DNA of 64,000 nt from a virus (IMGVR_UViG_3300013126_000010:120708-184707), one strand, 5' to 3'. Numbered from the stretch's first letter, positions 7,159-16,511 are shown. Made by a program: numbers and translations. Notes: generated by a model from the letters alone, not told the origin.

Positions 7159-7281
7159 AGGATAGTTTTTATACGTTGCTCTACCAGTCTGAGCTAACTT
7201 CTCCATAGTATTTGGGAGAAGTATGGGATTTGAACCCATGACCAACGGCTTAACAGGCTATTTAATTGCTGTAACTATCCT
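7159..7281 (-). ncRNA. RNA element B: circularly permuted tRNA-Asn(GTT)
   Basis: Outer stem AGGATAG/CTATCCT with motif TTACAGCAA. Inside, the tRNA 3' half comes first (7258 down to 7214): anticodon loop CTGTTAA, T-arm ATGGG-TTCAAAT-CCCAT, acceptor strand CTTCTCC. A ~10-nt linker follows, then the 5' half (7204 down to 7174): GGAGAAG, D-arm AGCTCAGACTGGTAGAGC, ending AACG. Joining AACG to GCCTGTTAAGCCGTTG gives a perfect stem ACGGC/GCCGT and acceptor GGAGAAG/CTTCTCC. The order is that of permuted tRNA genes of red algae and prasinophytes. How the halves are joined is unknown. Confidence 0.75.
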
Positions 7282-7293
7282 AATTCATAATTT

Positions 7294-7476
7294 TTATTCT
7301 ACAATTTTACCACTTTTTACAAATCTAGCAGTATTTGCTTGATCTTGAATAGCTTTGATCATCAATTTACGCCAAACTTTATCAGGTGATGATGATACTT
7401 GTTTAGGAATTTTAACCTTAGCCTGTGGTTTTGATTTTTTAACTACTTCTTTTACTGGTTGTTTTTTTGCTGCCAT
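7294..7476 (-). CDS. Small highly basic protein
   Basis: 60 residues, Lys-rich N-terminal half (MAAKKQPVKEVVKKSKPQAK), Ser-rich middle and helical end. Probably nucleic-acid binding. A strong promoter (7507-7535) reads into it and on into element B and element I. Confidence 0.6.
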   Translation of the reverse strand: MAAKKQPVKEVVKKSKPQAKVKIPKQVSSSPDKVWRKLMIKAIQDQANTARFVKSGKIVE

Positions 7477-7506
7477 TTACTTTTTCCTTTTATGTTTACT
7501 ATTAAA

Positions 7507-7535
7507 ATTATAGCACTCAAATATCATGAATGCAA
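7507..7535 (-). promoter_or_regulatory. Sigma70-type promoter
   Basis: -35 TTGCAT (7530-7535), 17 bp, -10 TATAAT (7507-7512), extended -10 TGC. It drives the 60-residue basic protein and then elements B and I. Confidence 0.75.
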
Positions 7536-7538
7536 GTA

Positions 7539-8999
7539 TTATTTACTGATTTCAATATGATTACCAGCTGTTAGTTTAACAATCTGTGGTTTTGATGCAA
7601 TAAATCTAGTCTTAGTTGAGAATGAGATGTGTTCATACGGACTATCATCAGTTACATTCATTTCACCACCAATCATTATAGTTCCAATCACATCAATAAC
7701 ATGATTTGAAGTAAAATCCCCTCTAAATCTCGTAAACATGTCCCCTAGAAGATGTTTTATTGTATTTGCCTTGTATGTTACTCGTTGATCTGCGGTAATC
7801 CCATACATTGTTGCACCAAATCTTGGTAATCGGAATTTGAATTGGGTATCATCGGGTTGTGGAATCCAGTATGGGTAAACTATTTGCAAGTTTTTCTTTT
7901 CCTGATCATCAAATTCATGAATACCATCACCAAGTAGAGTCGCAGAAACCACAACTATCTTATTTGCCCGTAACAATGCCTTAATGGTGTTTACATTCGC
8001 CGTAGTGGGAATAATAACCTCACTAACTGGGTTATTTGCAGCATATTTAAGAACTGTTTTAGCACCAACGGCATAATCATTGTCTTGATCACCAATTATA
8101 CTAACTGATTTGGTTGGATATTGGTGTGTAACATAATCACCAGCTATCATTCCTTCACCATATAACCCTTCATTCCAATAAAAAGTATAAGTTGATGGTG
8201 TTTTACCCGGTACATTAGTAATCGGCAGTAATGTTGGTACTTTATGTGACTCTGAAAAGTCTTGAATTGGTTGCCAGTTATCAGCAAATCCCCCAACAAT
8301 CATAAATGGTGGATTATTTTTGTAATATTCTTCTAATTGCGATGACCATGTATCAGTTGGACCAGTCAATTTCCATGTATTATATGATATTTTTCTAAAA
8401 TCTGATATAACTTTGTTACCTTGTGAATTATGAATGGTAAAAAATTCTTTTAATTTATCATCAAATGCTGTTTTATCATAATCATTGGTAGAATCTGTGA
8501 TAATGGATACTATATTAACAGAATCTGATGTCACACCTACCAATGGTTGTGCATCCATAGATTTTAAATATTCAATTAGACTAGCAATTTCATTATCATT
8601 ATATGAAAATGTTGGCATAATAGGATTTAATTTTCTACTTGCTGGATCTATTCCCGTTTTTATAACCTTTTTAATGGTTGATTCAGTATATCCTGGTCGT
8701 GATGGTATTTTATGAAACGTATTTTGTAAATATGTTTGAATAGCTTTATCCATGGAATTTCGGTCAATGATGGTTTCTCTACCAACTACGGGGATACCAT
8801 TATATTGTTCTGATAAACTTTTATAATTGATTGGCAATACGATCACATTACCTTCTGGCATACCTTTACCAGATTTTAAATGGCATTCAACACATGCTCG
8901 TTGACCATGTAATCCATTATTATAGATTTGTGACCCAACATTGTCATTAGCCATGACAACACCACTCATTACACTTAATAACATTACGATCTTTTTCAT
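7539..8999 (-). CDS. Secreted cytochrome c-periplasmic binding protein fusion
   Basis: 486 residues. Signal peptide 1-17 (cleavage near VMA-ND). Residues 18-155 form a class I cytochrome c: heme-binding CVECH at 36-40 and an axial Met at about 128 (NPIMPTF). Residues ~158-486 form a type I periplasmic-binding fold like branched-chain amino-acid receptors (GDQDNDYAVGAKTVLKYA). It should sit in the host periplasm and need the host Ccm system for heme attachment. It is the last gene of a three-gene secreted cassette with the multicopper oxidase, so it may pass electrons to or from it or sense a small molecule. Such a fusion is very unusual for a phage. Confidence 0.85.
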   Translation of the reverse strand: MKKIVMLLSVMSGVVMANDNVGSQIYNNGLHGQRACVECHLKSGKGMPEGNVIVLPINYKSLSEQYNGIPVVGRETIIDRNSMDKAIQTYLQNTFHKIPSRPGYTESTIKKVIKTGIDPASRKLNPIMPTFSYNDNEIASLIEYLKSMDAQPLVGVTSDSVNIVSIITDSTNDYDKTAFDDKLKEFFTIHNSQGNKVISDFRKISYNTWKLTGPTDTWSSQLEEYYKNNPPFMIVGGFADNWQPIQDFSESHKVPTLLPITNVPGKTPSTYTFYWNEGLYGEGMIAGDYVTHQYPTKSVSIIGDQDNDYAVGAKTVLKYAANNPVSEVIIPTTANVNTIKALLRANKIVVVSATLLGDGIHEFDDQEKKNLQIVYPYWIPQPDDTQFKFRLPRFGATMYGITADQRVTYKANTIKHLLGDMFTRFRGDFTSNHVIDVIGTIMIGGEMNVTDDSPYEHISFSTKTRFIASKPQIVKLTAGNHIEISK

Positions 9000-9094
9000 A
9001 TTTTTTCGTCTGTAGTTAATAAAATTACTTCTTAAATACCCTGCATAAGATATTTAAGAAGTGACCCTCAAGAGAAGGTCACTAATATTACCGA

Positions 9095-12000
9095 TTATTT
9101 CGCAACAGTCGGTGAGGTTGGGCTAGAAGGAACACTCGCACCAACTGCGTTTTTAGATTGAACTCTAAACATGTATGTTACATTGTTAGACAATCCTTTA
9201 ACAGTACCAGTTGACACGTTTGGTCCCAACGCAACAATAGTTGATGCATTGGTCCATCCTTTTCCAGCTGTACAGCTTGCGATCTTTGTTGGAGTGCTTG
9301 CAGTACATTTTTGTATTACAAATGTGGTATTGTTGTTTGATGTATCAGTCCATGTTACATCTACTGTATATGGACTACCAACAGTACCTGATACAGCACC
9401 ATTAATTATAGGAGTTGATGGTTTTGCCTTCATATTAACTACTGCAATATTACTAGCTGGACCAGCAGTATTACTTATCAATGGTGTTACTCTGAATGAA
9501 TATGTCACATTTTTAGCTAATGCCATCGTAGACACAAAATTCATGTTATTACCACTACCACTAAAAGTACCAGCTAATGTTGTCCAGTTATTAGTAGTCG
9601 ATGGTGAATATTCAACGGTATAACCAGTTTGCCCTGTTGACGTGTTAGTCCACGTTAAGGTAGTACCATTAACAGTCGTTCCAGATGCTGATGTAATAAC
9701 ACCTGACAAATCGGTTACTGCATTAAGAGTTGACCCAACAATATTTACTGAGTATGATACCGGTGCAGAACTTACACCTTTGCTATCGGTAACGGTTACA
9801 GTAAAGTTAAATGTCATCCCGTATACTGGAGTTCCACTTAAAACACCATTTGCAAATGTCACACCATATGGAACGGTACCTGTCAGATTCCATGTGTATG
9901 GACCTGTTCCACCAACAACACCAATGGTTTGGCTATATGCTGTACCAATTGCACCAGCTGGTAATGTAGCTGTAGTAATTGATGGAGTCAAGTTTTGACC
10001 AATTACTACGGTGTACGATTGTGATGCCACAGATGGCGTTGGATTTGCACTATCTGTTGCAACAATACTAAATGTATACGTTCCTGCAGTAGTAGGTGTG
10101 CCACTAATTACTCCATTGGCAACAGATAACCCTGGTGGAACTGTACCAGTAGTTGACCATGTATATGGTGTAATACCACCGCTTACACTAATTGGTTGAC
10201 TGTACGCTACATTAATATTACCGTTTGGTAACACTGTTGTCGCAATTACTGATTTAGTAATTACAATGGTAAACGCTCTTGCAGATGATTTAACATTTTT
10301 ACTATCAGTAGCAGTGACTGAGAAGTTAAATGTACCTGCTGCAGTAGGTGTTCCGCTAATAATACCATTAGTCAATGTCAACCCATTTGGCAATCCACCA
10401 GTCAATGTGAATGTATATGGACCAGTACCACCACCAGCTGTTACCGTTTGGTTGTAAGCATTACCCATATTACCATTTGGTAACGATGATGTCAATACAC
10501 TCGGAATCACACTTGATGTTCCAACAGTTAAGGTAGACTGAACTGTTGTTCTTTTCACTGGATTCGAATAATCAGAAACAGTTACACTAAATGAATATAT
10601 ACCAACAGCAGTAGGTGTACCACTTAACTTACCCGATGCATTCAATGTCATTCCTGGTGGCAATGCCCCTGCAGATACTGTGAATTTATAAGGAGCAGTA
10701 GGTGTTACAGTGTTAGTCAAACCACCATCAGCAGTGTAAGTTACTGGATTATATGCTACACCCAAAACACCATCAGCTAATGCTGGTGCAGTGATGTTTA
10801 ATGGCATAACCATTACCAATGGACGCATCATATCGTGCTCTTCATGTCCCAACAAGTGACAATGCCAGATATATTCCATACCATAATCAGTTAATGTATT
10901 CAACAATGTCATACCAGCACTATCAGTCATTGTAACCCCCAATGGTGATGCAGGATCTAATGGTCTAATAGAGTTTGGTAATTTCCATGGCAAATATGGT
11001 TGCACTGGTCTTACAGCAATGAATGTATCCAATGCTGGTGACAATCTAATTGTTTCTTTCATACCTTGTTCTTCTGGGTCAATCGGAAAAACAGTGCCAT
11101 CGATTGCAATACGACCAATTAATTGAACATTTACCAAATGGAAGTGCATATAATGTTGGTCAATACCTTGGTGATCAAGTCTCCAAATTTGGGTACCATC
11201 ACCCAATGTACCAACAATCGGATAATTACCAGTACCATCAACAAATGTTGGATCAACAATTTCTGTTGGTGGGTTGAAGAAGCTGTATGGATTAGCTACA
11301 CCAGCTTGTGGCCCAAGATTTGGCAAAGCACCACCCAACAAAGCGTTCATTCTACCATATTCCATGTCCCAGTTCTCGATAATAGCTTTATCTTGAATTG
11401 GTAATACTACATTAGTTGCACTCAACGTATTTGTATTTGGGTCCCATGGTTTAAATGAAAATGATGGGTCTGCCAAATTTGGTTGTTGTTCTGGAATTGT
11501 TTTACCATAAGCAGCACTATATGATGATGTTGGTACCAATGGTGCTTCTTGTGCCGTTTTGTATATTGATGGCCATGATGTTAACAATTTACCCATATTA
11601 AATGGAGCATCAGGTGTTCCATTAGTCATGCCAACCGTTTTAACAGCATCACAGTAATACAAACTCATCGTGTCAGTAATATTTGGATCGCATACATTGA
11701 CTTGCATAATAGTTCTAGTGTTAGGACCATATCCTGCCAACGTAGATGGTGCGCCACCTTGGAATGTATTATCTGGGTTACCTGCATAATAATCATATCG
11801 TTCATCAAAGAATGGGTATGGTGCAGGAGCATCATTATACAATATAACAGTTTTTCCTTTATATTTTGTAAAATCTACCAATGTGTCATGACGTTCCGCA
11901 GGTCCAACAACCAAACCATGTTCTTTTACACTTAGAGTAAAAATAACTCGACGTGATTGTTCATATGTTACTGGTTGAGTTGGTAATGTTTGTGGTAATG

Positions 12001-14374
12001 GTAACCATCCACCTTCATTTGCCAATATAGTAAATTGTGGACCAACACTTGCAGGATCAGGAGCACCACCATTGCGACCATCAGCAGGCCATGTTGCTGG
12101 ATATGCTGGATTCAACATTGCTGGTACCATTTTTACTTCTGCATTTGGTGCTGCCAGTGCAATGGCACCAGAACCAATACCACCATTAGAATCAGTAATA
12201 GTAACAGTAGGAATATCATCATACGCGGGTGATGCAGGTTGAGTAACAACCAAATCAACAATAGTCTGATCTAAAACTGCAGTTGCTACTGGAGTTACTG
12301 CACCAACCCCGTCAATAGATACTGTCGGTGCTGATGTATATCCGCGACCACCATTACTAACAGTGATTCCAGCGATATTTCCATTTGCATCCAATGTTAC
12401 AAACGCAGTTGCACCTGAACCACCACCACCTGTTATCGTAACAGTAGGTGTTGCCAAGTATGCAGGTGTATTAGTTAATGGATCTACTGTTATTGATGAT
12501 ACTATTCCTGAAACCACTGCAGATACTTGAGCAGGAGTACCAATAACGCCATTTTTCCAACCACCATTAAGGGTAACAATAGGATTTGTATATCCTGTTC
12601 CACCTTGAATCAATGATAATCCAATAGGGTCTGCAACATACCAGTTTAATGATAATGTGCGATCATCTGCACCATTCAATACTTTAAGTCTATGTGTATT
12701 AGGAGTTACAGATAGTTTTGGCCATGCTGTTCCATTAACAGTCGCACTATCCATAAATGATTCTGGAGTGCTAGTTGGATTAGTTGTACCCGGAACTTGT
12801 GGTGGCTCATTTGGTGTAGAACCATCTGGATTATACAACAAGTTTGCAATTGGACCAACAATCTGGGTTGTAATTGGAGGATAAATCCATGTATTGTAAT
12901 CCCAGCGACCAACATCATTAACACCACCTATTGACGTTGGGTGTTGGTTAGGCATATAAACATGTGGTAACCACAAATCACCATCCGTTGGGACTGCCGG
13001 TGTAGTTGCTGTAGCAGGATGTGAACCCCATGCCCATGTTGGATCTTGTTGAGCAATTCTAGTAGGATCTACCCATGTTTTATCTTGAATGATCAACGGG
13101 ATACCAATACCATCAGGCATTTTTGCTAATCCTGGGTTACCACCAGAATTGTTGGTACCATTAATCAAGTCATCTTCAACAGGATCTTTTAAAATATAAC
13201 CAGCTGCCATACCATCATACACATTCAATCTGGTAATACCATATGCATGGTCATGATACCACATGAATTTTGCAGACTGTTGGTTAGTGTAGTACATTGT
13301 GGTAGAACCTTGACCTGGATCATTGGTTGCACCAGGAACCGAACATACTAATTGTGCAGCACATACATCAATTGATTGACCTTGAGCATCGAACCACATA
13401 TCTGGAACAAATTTCAGACCAGTAGCACGTTTGTTAGGGTTAGTTTCACCAACTGCTGCGGTCCATTGATGCGGAGTACCATCAGAAATATAAGGTGTTG
13501 CACCACCATGTAAATGCACGGTAATTCTATTTTGAGAATACTGTGGACCAGCTCCCATAACAGTGTCATCAACCGGTAATGGTAAATTACCTGCCACACC
13601 AGTAGGCAAATAGTTGGTAAATTTCACCCTAACTGGTTTATTTTTATCAGCAATGATGTTTGGTCCCAAATAGTTTGGAGCATGTACAGCAAATACCTGA
13701 TTACCCGCTAAATCTTTAATTGGGGTGCTATCTGGATATGTTAATGCAACATGATCAGACACTTTACCTTGTGCTGTTAGCGTTGACATTACTGCAGGAG
13801 TTTCAATTTGAACATATCCACGCAACGTTGTTGGTGATAATGCGCTGTGCATTTTTTCAGTATATTGAACTACTGCAATCTCATAATAATCAGATGCATA
13901 TTCAACACCATCTTGTGGAACAGCTGGGGTTGCAGCACCACCATATGTTGTAGTGTCAGGCACAGCTACAACCAATTCCATGCCATTGGCATTAGCATAT
14001 CCTACTCGTGGCAAATCATCAATGAATTTTTTCAATCCACCAGAAACAATGGGTGCTCCTGTAAGAGGATCTAGTATATATGCTTTCGTTATAGGATCGG
14101 TTGCCAGTGTTGGTTGTGGTGAGTTTGCATAGTTCGGGGTGGTACTGAATTAATCAGGTTGTACTCCAAAAGTAAACTGATTCCCTGCACCAATACCAGA
14201 AGAGAATGTAGGAATATAGGCAGTAGGATAACATGGACCAACACCATATGATTTTTGACCCGGACAGGTTTGCCCATAGCCATTACCACTCCCCGGATTT
14301 TGAAGGACTGCAAATGATGATTGCGACATTGCGACCATCATTGCAGTAGTTAATAATTTATATTTTCGCATCAT
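9095..14374 (-). CDS. Giant secreted multicopper oxidase with Ig-like and FN3 domains, interrupted by one in-frame TAA
   Basis: The frame runs from 14374 (MMRKYKLLTTAMMVAMSQSS, a signal peptide) to 9095, about 1,759 codons, broken only by TAA at 14150-14152 (codon 75). If that stop is real, the rest would need a late start such as TTG at 14035, without a signal peptide. All four copper motifs are present: HLHG (~287), WYHDH (~373), HYMHFH, and HCHLLGHEEHDM, giving type 1, 2 and 3 sites. A Gly-rich repeated insert lies between the cupredoxin domains. The C-terminal third holds four putative Ig domains (SGTPTAAGTFNFSVTATDS type) and two fibronectin III domains. Multicopper oxidases couple oxidation of phenols or metal ions to O2 reduction. 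The substrate cannot be read from sequence. Likely host-derived. Confidence 0.85.
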
Positions 14375-14679
14375 TTTTTACCTCTAATTTTTTTAGCGGT
14401 TTTGTGATTATGTCCAAGACCAGTAAGTCTATCCATACTGGTTGGAACGTTGCACCCAGTTGTAGTTTGGCAACTAGCTACTTGTTTAGCAATAAATGCT
14501 TTTTGTCTATCAGCAGATGTGATCCAATTTCGTTGAAGATTTGGATTTTGATCTAAAAACTGATAGATGTTTTGCCCTCGGCTAAATGTTGGGGTAGTAG
14601 TACCTTTTCCATTTTGCCCTGCATGTGCACTAAATGATGACACAAGCATAACCATTATACATAAATGTATATATTTCAT
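14371..14679 (-). CDS. Small secreted protein of the multicopper-oxidase cassette
   Basis: 102 residues: signal peptide (MKYIHLCIMVMLVSSFSAHA), then a soluble polar region with two Cys (SCQTTTGC) that could form a disulfide, and a basic tail ending KKIRGKK. Its stop overlaps the start of the multicopper oxidase (ATGA), so the two are coupled and probably work together. No family recognised. Confidence 0.65.
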   Translation of the reverse strand: MKYIHLCIMVMLVSSFSAHAGQNGKGTTTPTFSRGQNIYQFLDQNPNLQRNWITSADRQKAFIAKQVASCQTTTGCNVPTSMDRLTGLGHNHKTAKKIRGKK

Positions 14680-14767
14680 TGTATTTTACCTCACTTCATT
14701 AAAAAGATGTTAAATTTAGATTAAATTTATTGATATTGCTATCCTCTGTATGTTATTGATAAAAGAA

Positions 14768-14795
14768 AATGTAAGATACATGCATATCTTATAAC
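14768..14795 (-). terminator. Possible hairpin terminator
   Basis: Minus strand: palindrome AAGATATGCATGTATCTT followed by ACATTTTCTTTT. It follows element F and precedes the 14371-14679 gene, so it could end the RNA transcript started at about 15004. Confidence 0.4.
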
Positions 14796-14815
14796 CGATG
14801 ATTCCATTCTATATC

Positions 14816-14959
14816 AGGATGTATTAATTTTTTGACAGTCGCGTATACCACTTTCGCCACTTACCAGCCACCCGGAGGCTTATGGTCATTAGATGGGACT
14901 TGAACCCACACGTCTTTCGACAACTGTTTTTGATAAATTAAATTTGCTGAAAACATCCT
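14816..14959 (-). ncRNA. RNA element F: circularly permuted tRNA-Leu(CAA)-like
   Basis: 144 nt. Outer stem AGGATGT/ACATCCT, motif TTTCAGCAA. The 3' half comes first: TCAAAAACAGTT (anticodon CAA), variable arm GTC-GAAA-GAC, T-arm GTGGG-TTCAAGT-CCCAT and CTAATGACCA. A linker with an AGCC/GGCT hairpin follows, then the 5' half, with a Leu-type D-arm GCG...CGC and GACTGTC. Joining gives stem ACTGT/ACAGT around loop CTCAAAA, classical for Leu. The acceptor strands (TGGTAAG against CTAATGA) pair imperfectly, so it may be degenerate or have an unusual acceptor. Confidence 0.6.
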
Positions 14960-15010
14960 AAAAATTATCACATTGGTATGATTATTTTCCTACCAACATC
15001 ATTATAATCT

Positions 15011-15039
15011 ATAATATCATGAAAAATTTGAAGTGTCAA
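15011..15039 (-). promoter_or_regulatory. Sigma70-type promoter for RNA element F
   Basis: -35 TTGACA (15034-15039), 17 bp, -10 TATTAT (15011-15016). Transcription would begin about 45 bases ahead of element F, with a small TTGGTA/TACCAA hairpin between. Confidence 0.7.
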
Positions 15040-15068
15040 TCATTTTTGGAAAATTGTAAATATAAAAC

Positions 15069-15257
15069 CTATTTTTTAAAATAATTAGTACACGCTGGCT
15101 GTATGCAACCAATTATTTTAAACCATCGTCGCTTCATGCTGCTGCCACATATTGGGCAAAAATCAGTGCACCATTCATTTATTAGGCGAGAAGGTGGTGG
15201 AGTTGGTTTTATTGGTGTTTTTATGTAATTTAAAACATTCAGAAGGTGTGAGAATAT
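15069..15257 (-). pseudogene. Zinc-ribbon coding remnant without start codon
   Basis: The open frame ends CPICGSSMKRRWFKIIGC...CTNYFKK, a C-x2-C...C-x4-C zinc ribbon like topoisomerase C-terminal ribbons. Going upstream it runs into a duplicated tRNA-Ser 3' end with no ATG. It looks like a gene whose 5' part was displaced by the tRNA duplication. A non-ATG start is the alternative. Confidence 0.45.
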
Positions 15258-15278
15258 TTCAGAAGGTGTGAGAATCGA
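15239..15278. repeat. Tandem 20-bp duplication of the tRNA-Ser 3' end
   Basis: The block TTCAGAAGGTGTGAGAATAT-type sequence occurs at 15239-15258 and again at 15259-15278 (the second copy is the tRNA-Ser 3' end). Such partial tRNA duplications mark past insertion or recombination. Confidence 0.7.
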
Positions 15279-15343
15279 ACTCACACAACCATTTCTGGTT
15301 GATGCATTAGCAGTGCATTTCCTTACCATTCGGACAACCTTCT
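15260..15343 (-). tRNA. tRNA-Ser(GCT)
   Basis: Acceptor AGAAGGT/ACCTTCT, D-arm TCC/GGA, anticodon loop CTGCTAA, type-II variable arm AACCAGAAATGGTT, T-arm GTGAG-TTCGATT-CTCAC. Reads AGC/AGU. Confidence 0.9.
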
Positions 15344-15354
15344 GAAATATTCTC

Positions 15355-15621
15355 TTATTTTGTTTTATTAATAATATCAGAAATATCTATTCCGTGTTTT
15401 TCTAAATCCCAAATTGCATCGACGGTTTTTTCATTACAGTCTTCACTGAGTAAAGATTTAACACAATCTGATATAATCAGATTTGCAAAATTGTTATATA
15501 ACACTGTTTCATAATCAAACGTTATCCGAGATTTTCCATCCCATGATTTATGATATTCTGCTAATTCACTACTACTTTGTGTAATAGCATCTTTATATAA
15601 CTTAGAAATTAATTTATTCAT
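15355..15621 (-). CDS. Helical phage protein, unknown function
   Basis: 88 residues (MNKLISKLYKDAITQSSSEL), mostly helical, acidic C-terminal half. Lies between tRNA-Trp and tRNA-Ser on the same transcript. Function unknown. Confidence 0.55.
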   Translation of the reverse strand: MNKLISKLYKDAITQSSSELAEYHKSWDGKSRITFDYETVLYNNFANLIISDCVKSLLSEDCNEKTVDAIWDLEKHGIDISDIINKTK

Positions 15622-15639
15622 AATATTAATTTATTTTGT

Positions 15640-15714
15640 TGGCAGACAGGTCCAGCAACGATCTGGAAACTATGGGTTTGGAGTCCATTGTTTTGCCAAT
15701 TAAACTACCTATCT
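15640..15714 (-). tRNA. tRNA-Trp(CCA)
   Basis: Acceptor AGATAGG/CCTGTCT, G73 and encoded CCA, anticodon loop CTCCAAA, T-stem TCCAG/CTGGA. The T-loop is atypical (ATCGTTG). Reads UGG. Confidence 0.85.
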
Positions 15715-15722
15715 ATGTTTTT

Positions 15723-15800
15723 AATATTAAAACACACTCACTTTAACATCACTACACCATTGATGATGTAGTGATGTTAAAGTGAGTGTGTTTTAATATT
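15723..15800. repeat. Perfect 34-bp inverted repeat with 10-nt loop between tRNA-Lys and tRNA-Trp
   Basis: Arms 15723-15756 and 15767-15800 are perfectly complementary; loop CCATTGATGA. The arm begins exactly at the final A of the tRNA-Lys CCA. A stem this long would be an RNase III substrate and could process the tRNA transcript. No coding frame uses it. Confidence 0.9.
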
Positions 15801-15873
15801 GGTAGGGCAGGAGGGTACTTCCCCCTCTTCACCGGTTTAAAGGACCGGTGCATCAATTTAATGCTTCAACCCC
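15800..15873 (-). tRNA. tRNA-Lys(TTT)-like, aberrant loops
   Basis: Cloverleaf with acceptor GGGGTTG/CTGCCCT (one mismatch, G-U pairs), D-arm GCAT/ATGC, anticodon stem CCGGT/ACCGG with loop CCTTTAA, T-stem GAGGG/CCCTC and encoded ACCA. Two departures: C instead of U at position 33, and T-loop GGAAGTA lacking TTC. It may be functional in an unusual way or a decoy. Confidence 0.6.
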
Positions 15874-15925
15874 AATATTATACTGATATTTGATTTACCG
15901 TGCCATCATTATCCTGTATAATATT
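15868..15925. repeat. 13-bp inverted repeat abutting tRNA-Lys
   Basis: Minus strand CCCAATATTATAC...GTATAATATTGGG with a ~32-nt loop that includes GGATAATGATGGCACGGT. The right arm overlaps the 5' GGGG of the Lys-like tRNA, so folding of this stem and of the tRNA compete. Confidence 0.7.
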
Positions 15926-15980
15926 GGGATAACGAGACACTATTGTTTGTGACTCTTCATAATTTTTCCTATTTTATAAT

Positions 15981-16511
15981 TTATTTAAACATAGCTAAAA
16001 TATCTTTCATAGCTTGAGTATTAGTGTTGCTGGATTGTCCAGCAAATACACCATATCTCATACCTTTATCATACAACCATTTATCATAATAGTCAATTAA
16101 TTTTCCATCCAGCCCTAACAGTTCATCACCATATTGAATTATTAAGTTATTGGGATGCATAAAATCCCTAACATTATATACATAATCAAATGATTCTTCA
16201 ATAGTCATTCCATGTTGTATACAAATCAATAATGCAACTGCTGTACTTCTACTAACTCCTGCATGACAATGAATTAATACTTTATCATTATCAGTGAAAT
16301 CTTTACTAAAGTTTAAGATATTTTGAATATGTTGAACTGATGGTGCAATAAACCCAGTAAACTCAATTGGTATATCATGAAAACGTTCTATATGATACGG
16401 GTTATCAGTATCAATATGTTGAGTATTTGGATCTATAACGCCGATTATTTTAGTACATAAATTGGCGCAACAAGATGCCTCATATATTCCAGTTATTTTC
16501 AATTCGAACAT
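15981..16511 (-). CDS. Dual-specificity protein phosphatase-like enzyme
   Basis: 176 residues. The active-site loop HCHAGVSRS (about residues 91-99) fits the HCxxGxxR signature of Cys-based phosphatases, preceded by a beta strand (DKVLIH) and followed by the expected helix (TAVALLICIQ). Length fits small dual-specificity/tyrosine phosphatases. It would remove phosphate from Tyr/Ser/Thr of host or phage proteins, or from RNA 5' ends as some relatives do. It may oppose the kinase-like protein at 39853-40518; that link is inference. Confidence 0.85.
   Translation of the reverse strand: MFELKITGIYEASCCANLCTKIIGVIDPNTQHIDTDNPYHIERFHDIPIEFTGFIAPSVQHIQNILNFSKDFTDNDKVLIHCHAGVSRSTAVALLICIQHGMTIEESFDYVYNVRDFMHPNNLIIQYGDELLGLDGKLIDYYDKWLYDKGMRYGVFAGQSSNTNTQAMKDILAMFK

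Noticed and set aside
7159-7281. Group I permuted intron-exon (PIE) explanation for the permuted tRNAs
   Set aside because: The flanks are only about 15-23 nt each side; no P3-P8 core could fit, so a self-splicing intron is not credible.
9171-13953. Many open frames on the plus strand opposite the multicopper oxidase
   Set aside because: They mirror the low-complexity, Val/Thr/Pro-rich coding sequence; no ribosome sites and no independent families.
14089-14313. Overlapping open frame between the signal peptide and the oxidase body
   Set aside because: Out of frame with both; the oxidase sequence is clearly continuous in the frame that contains the single TAA.
15800-15873. Ochre-suppressor tRNA (anticodon TTA) that could read the TAA in the multicopper oxidase
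   Set aside because: The best stem pairing (CCGGT/ACCGG) leaves loop CCTTTAA with TTT at positions 34-36, i.e. Lys; TTA would need a mispaired stem.
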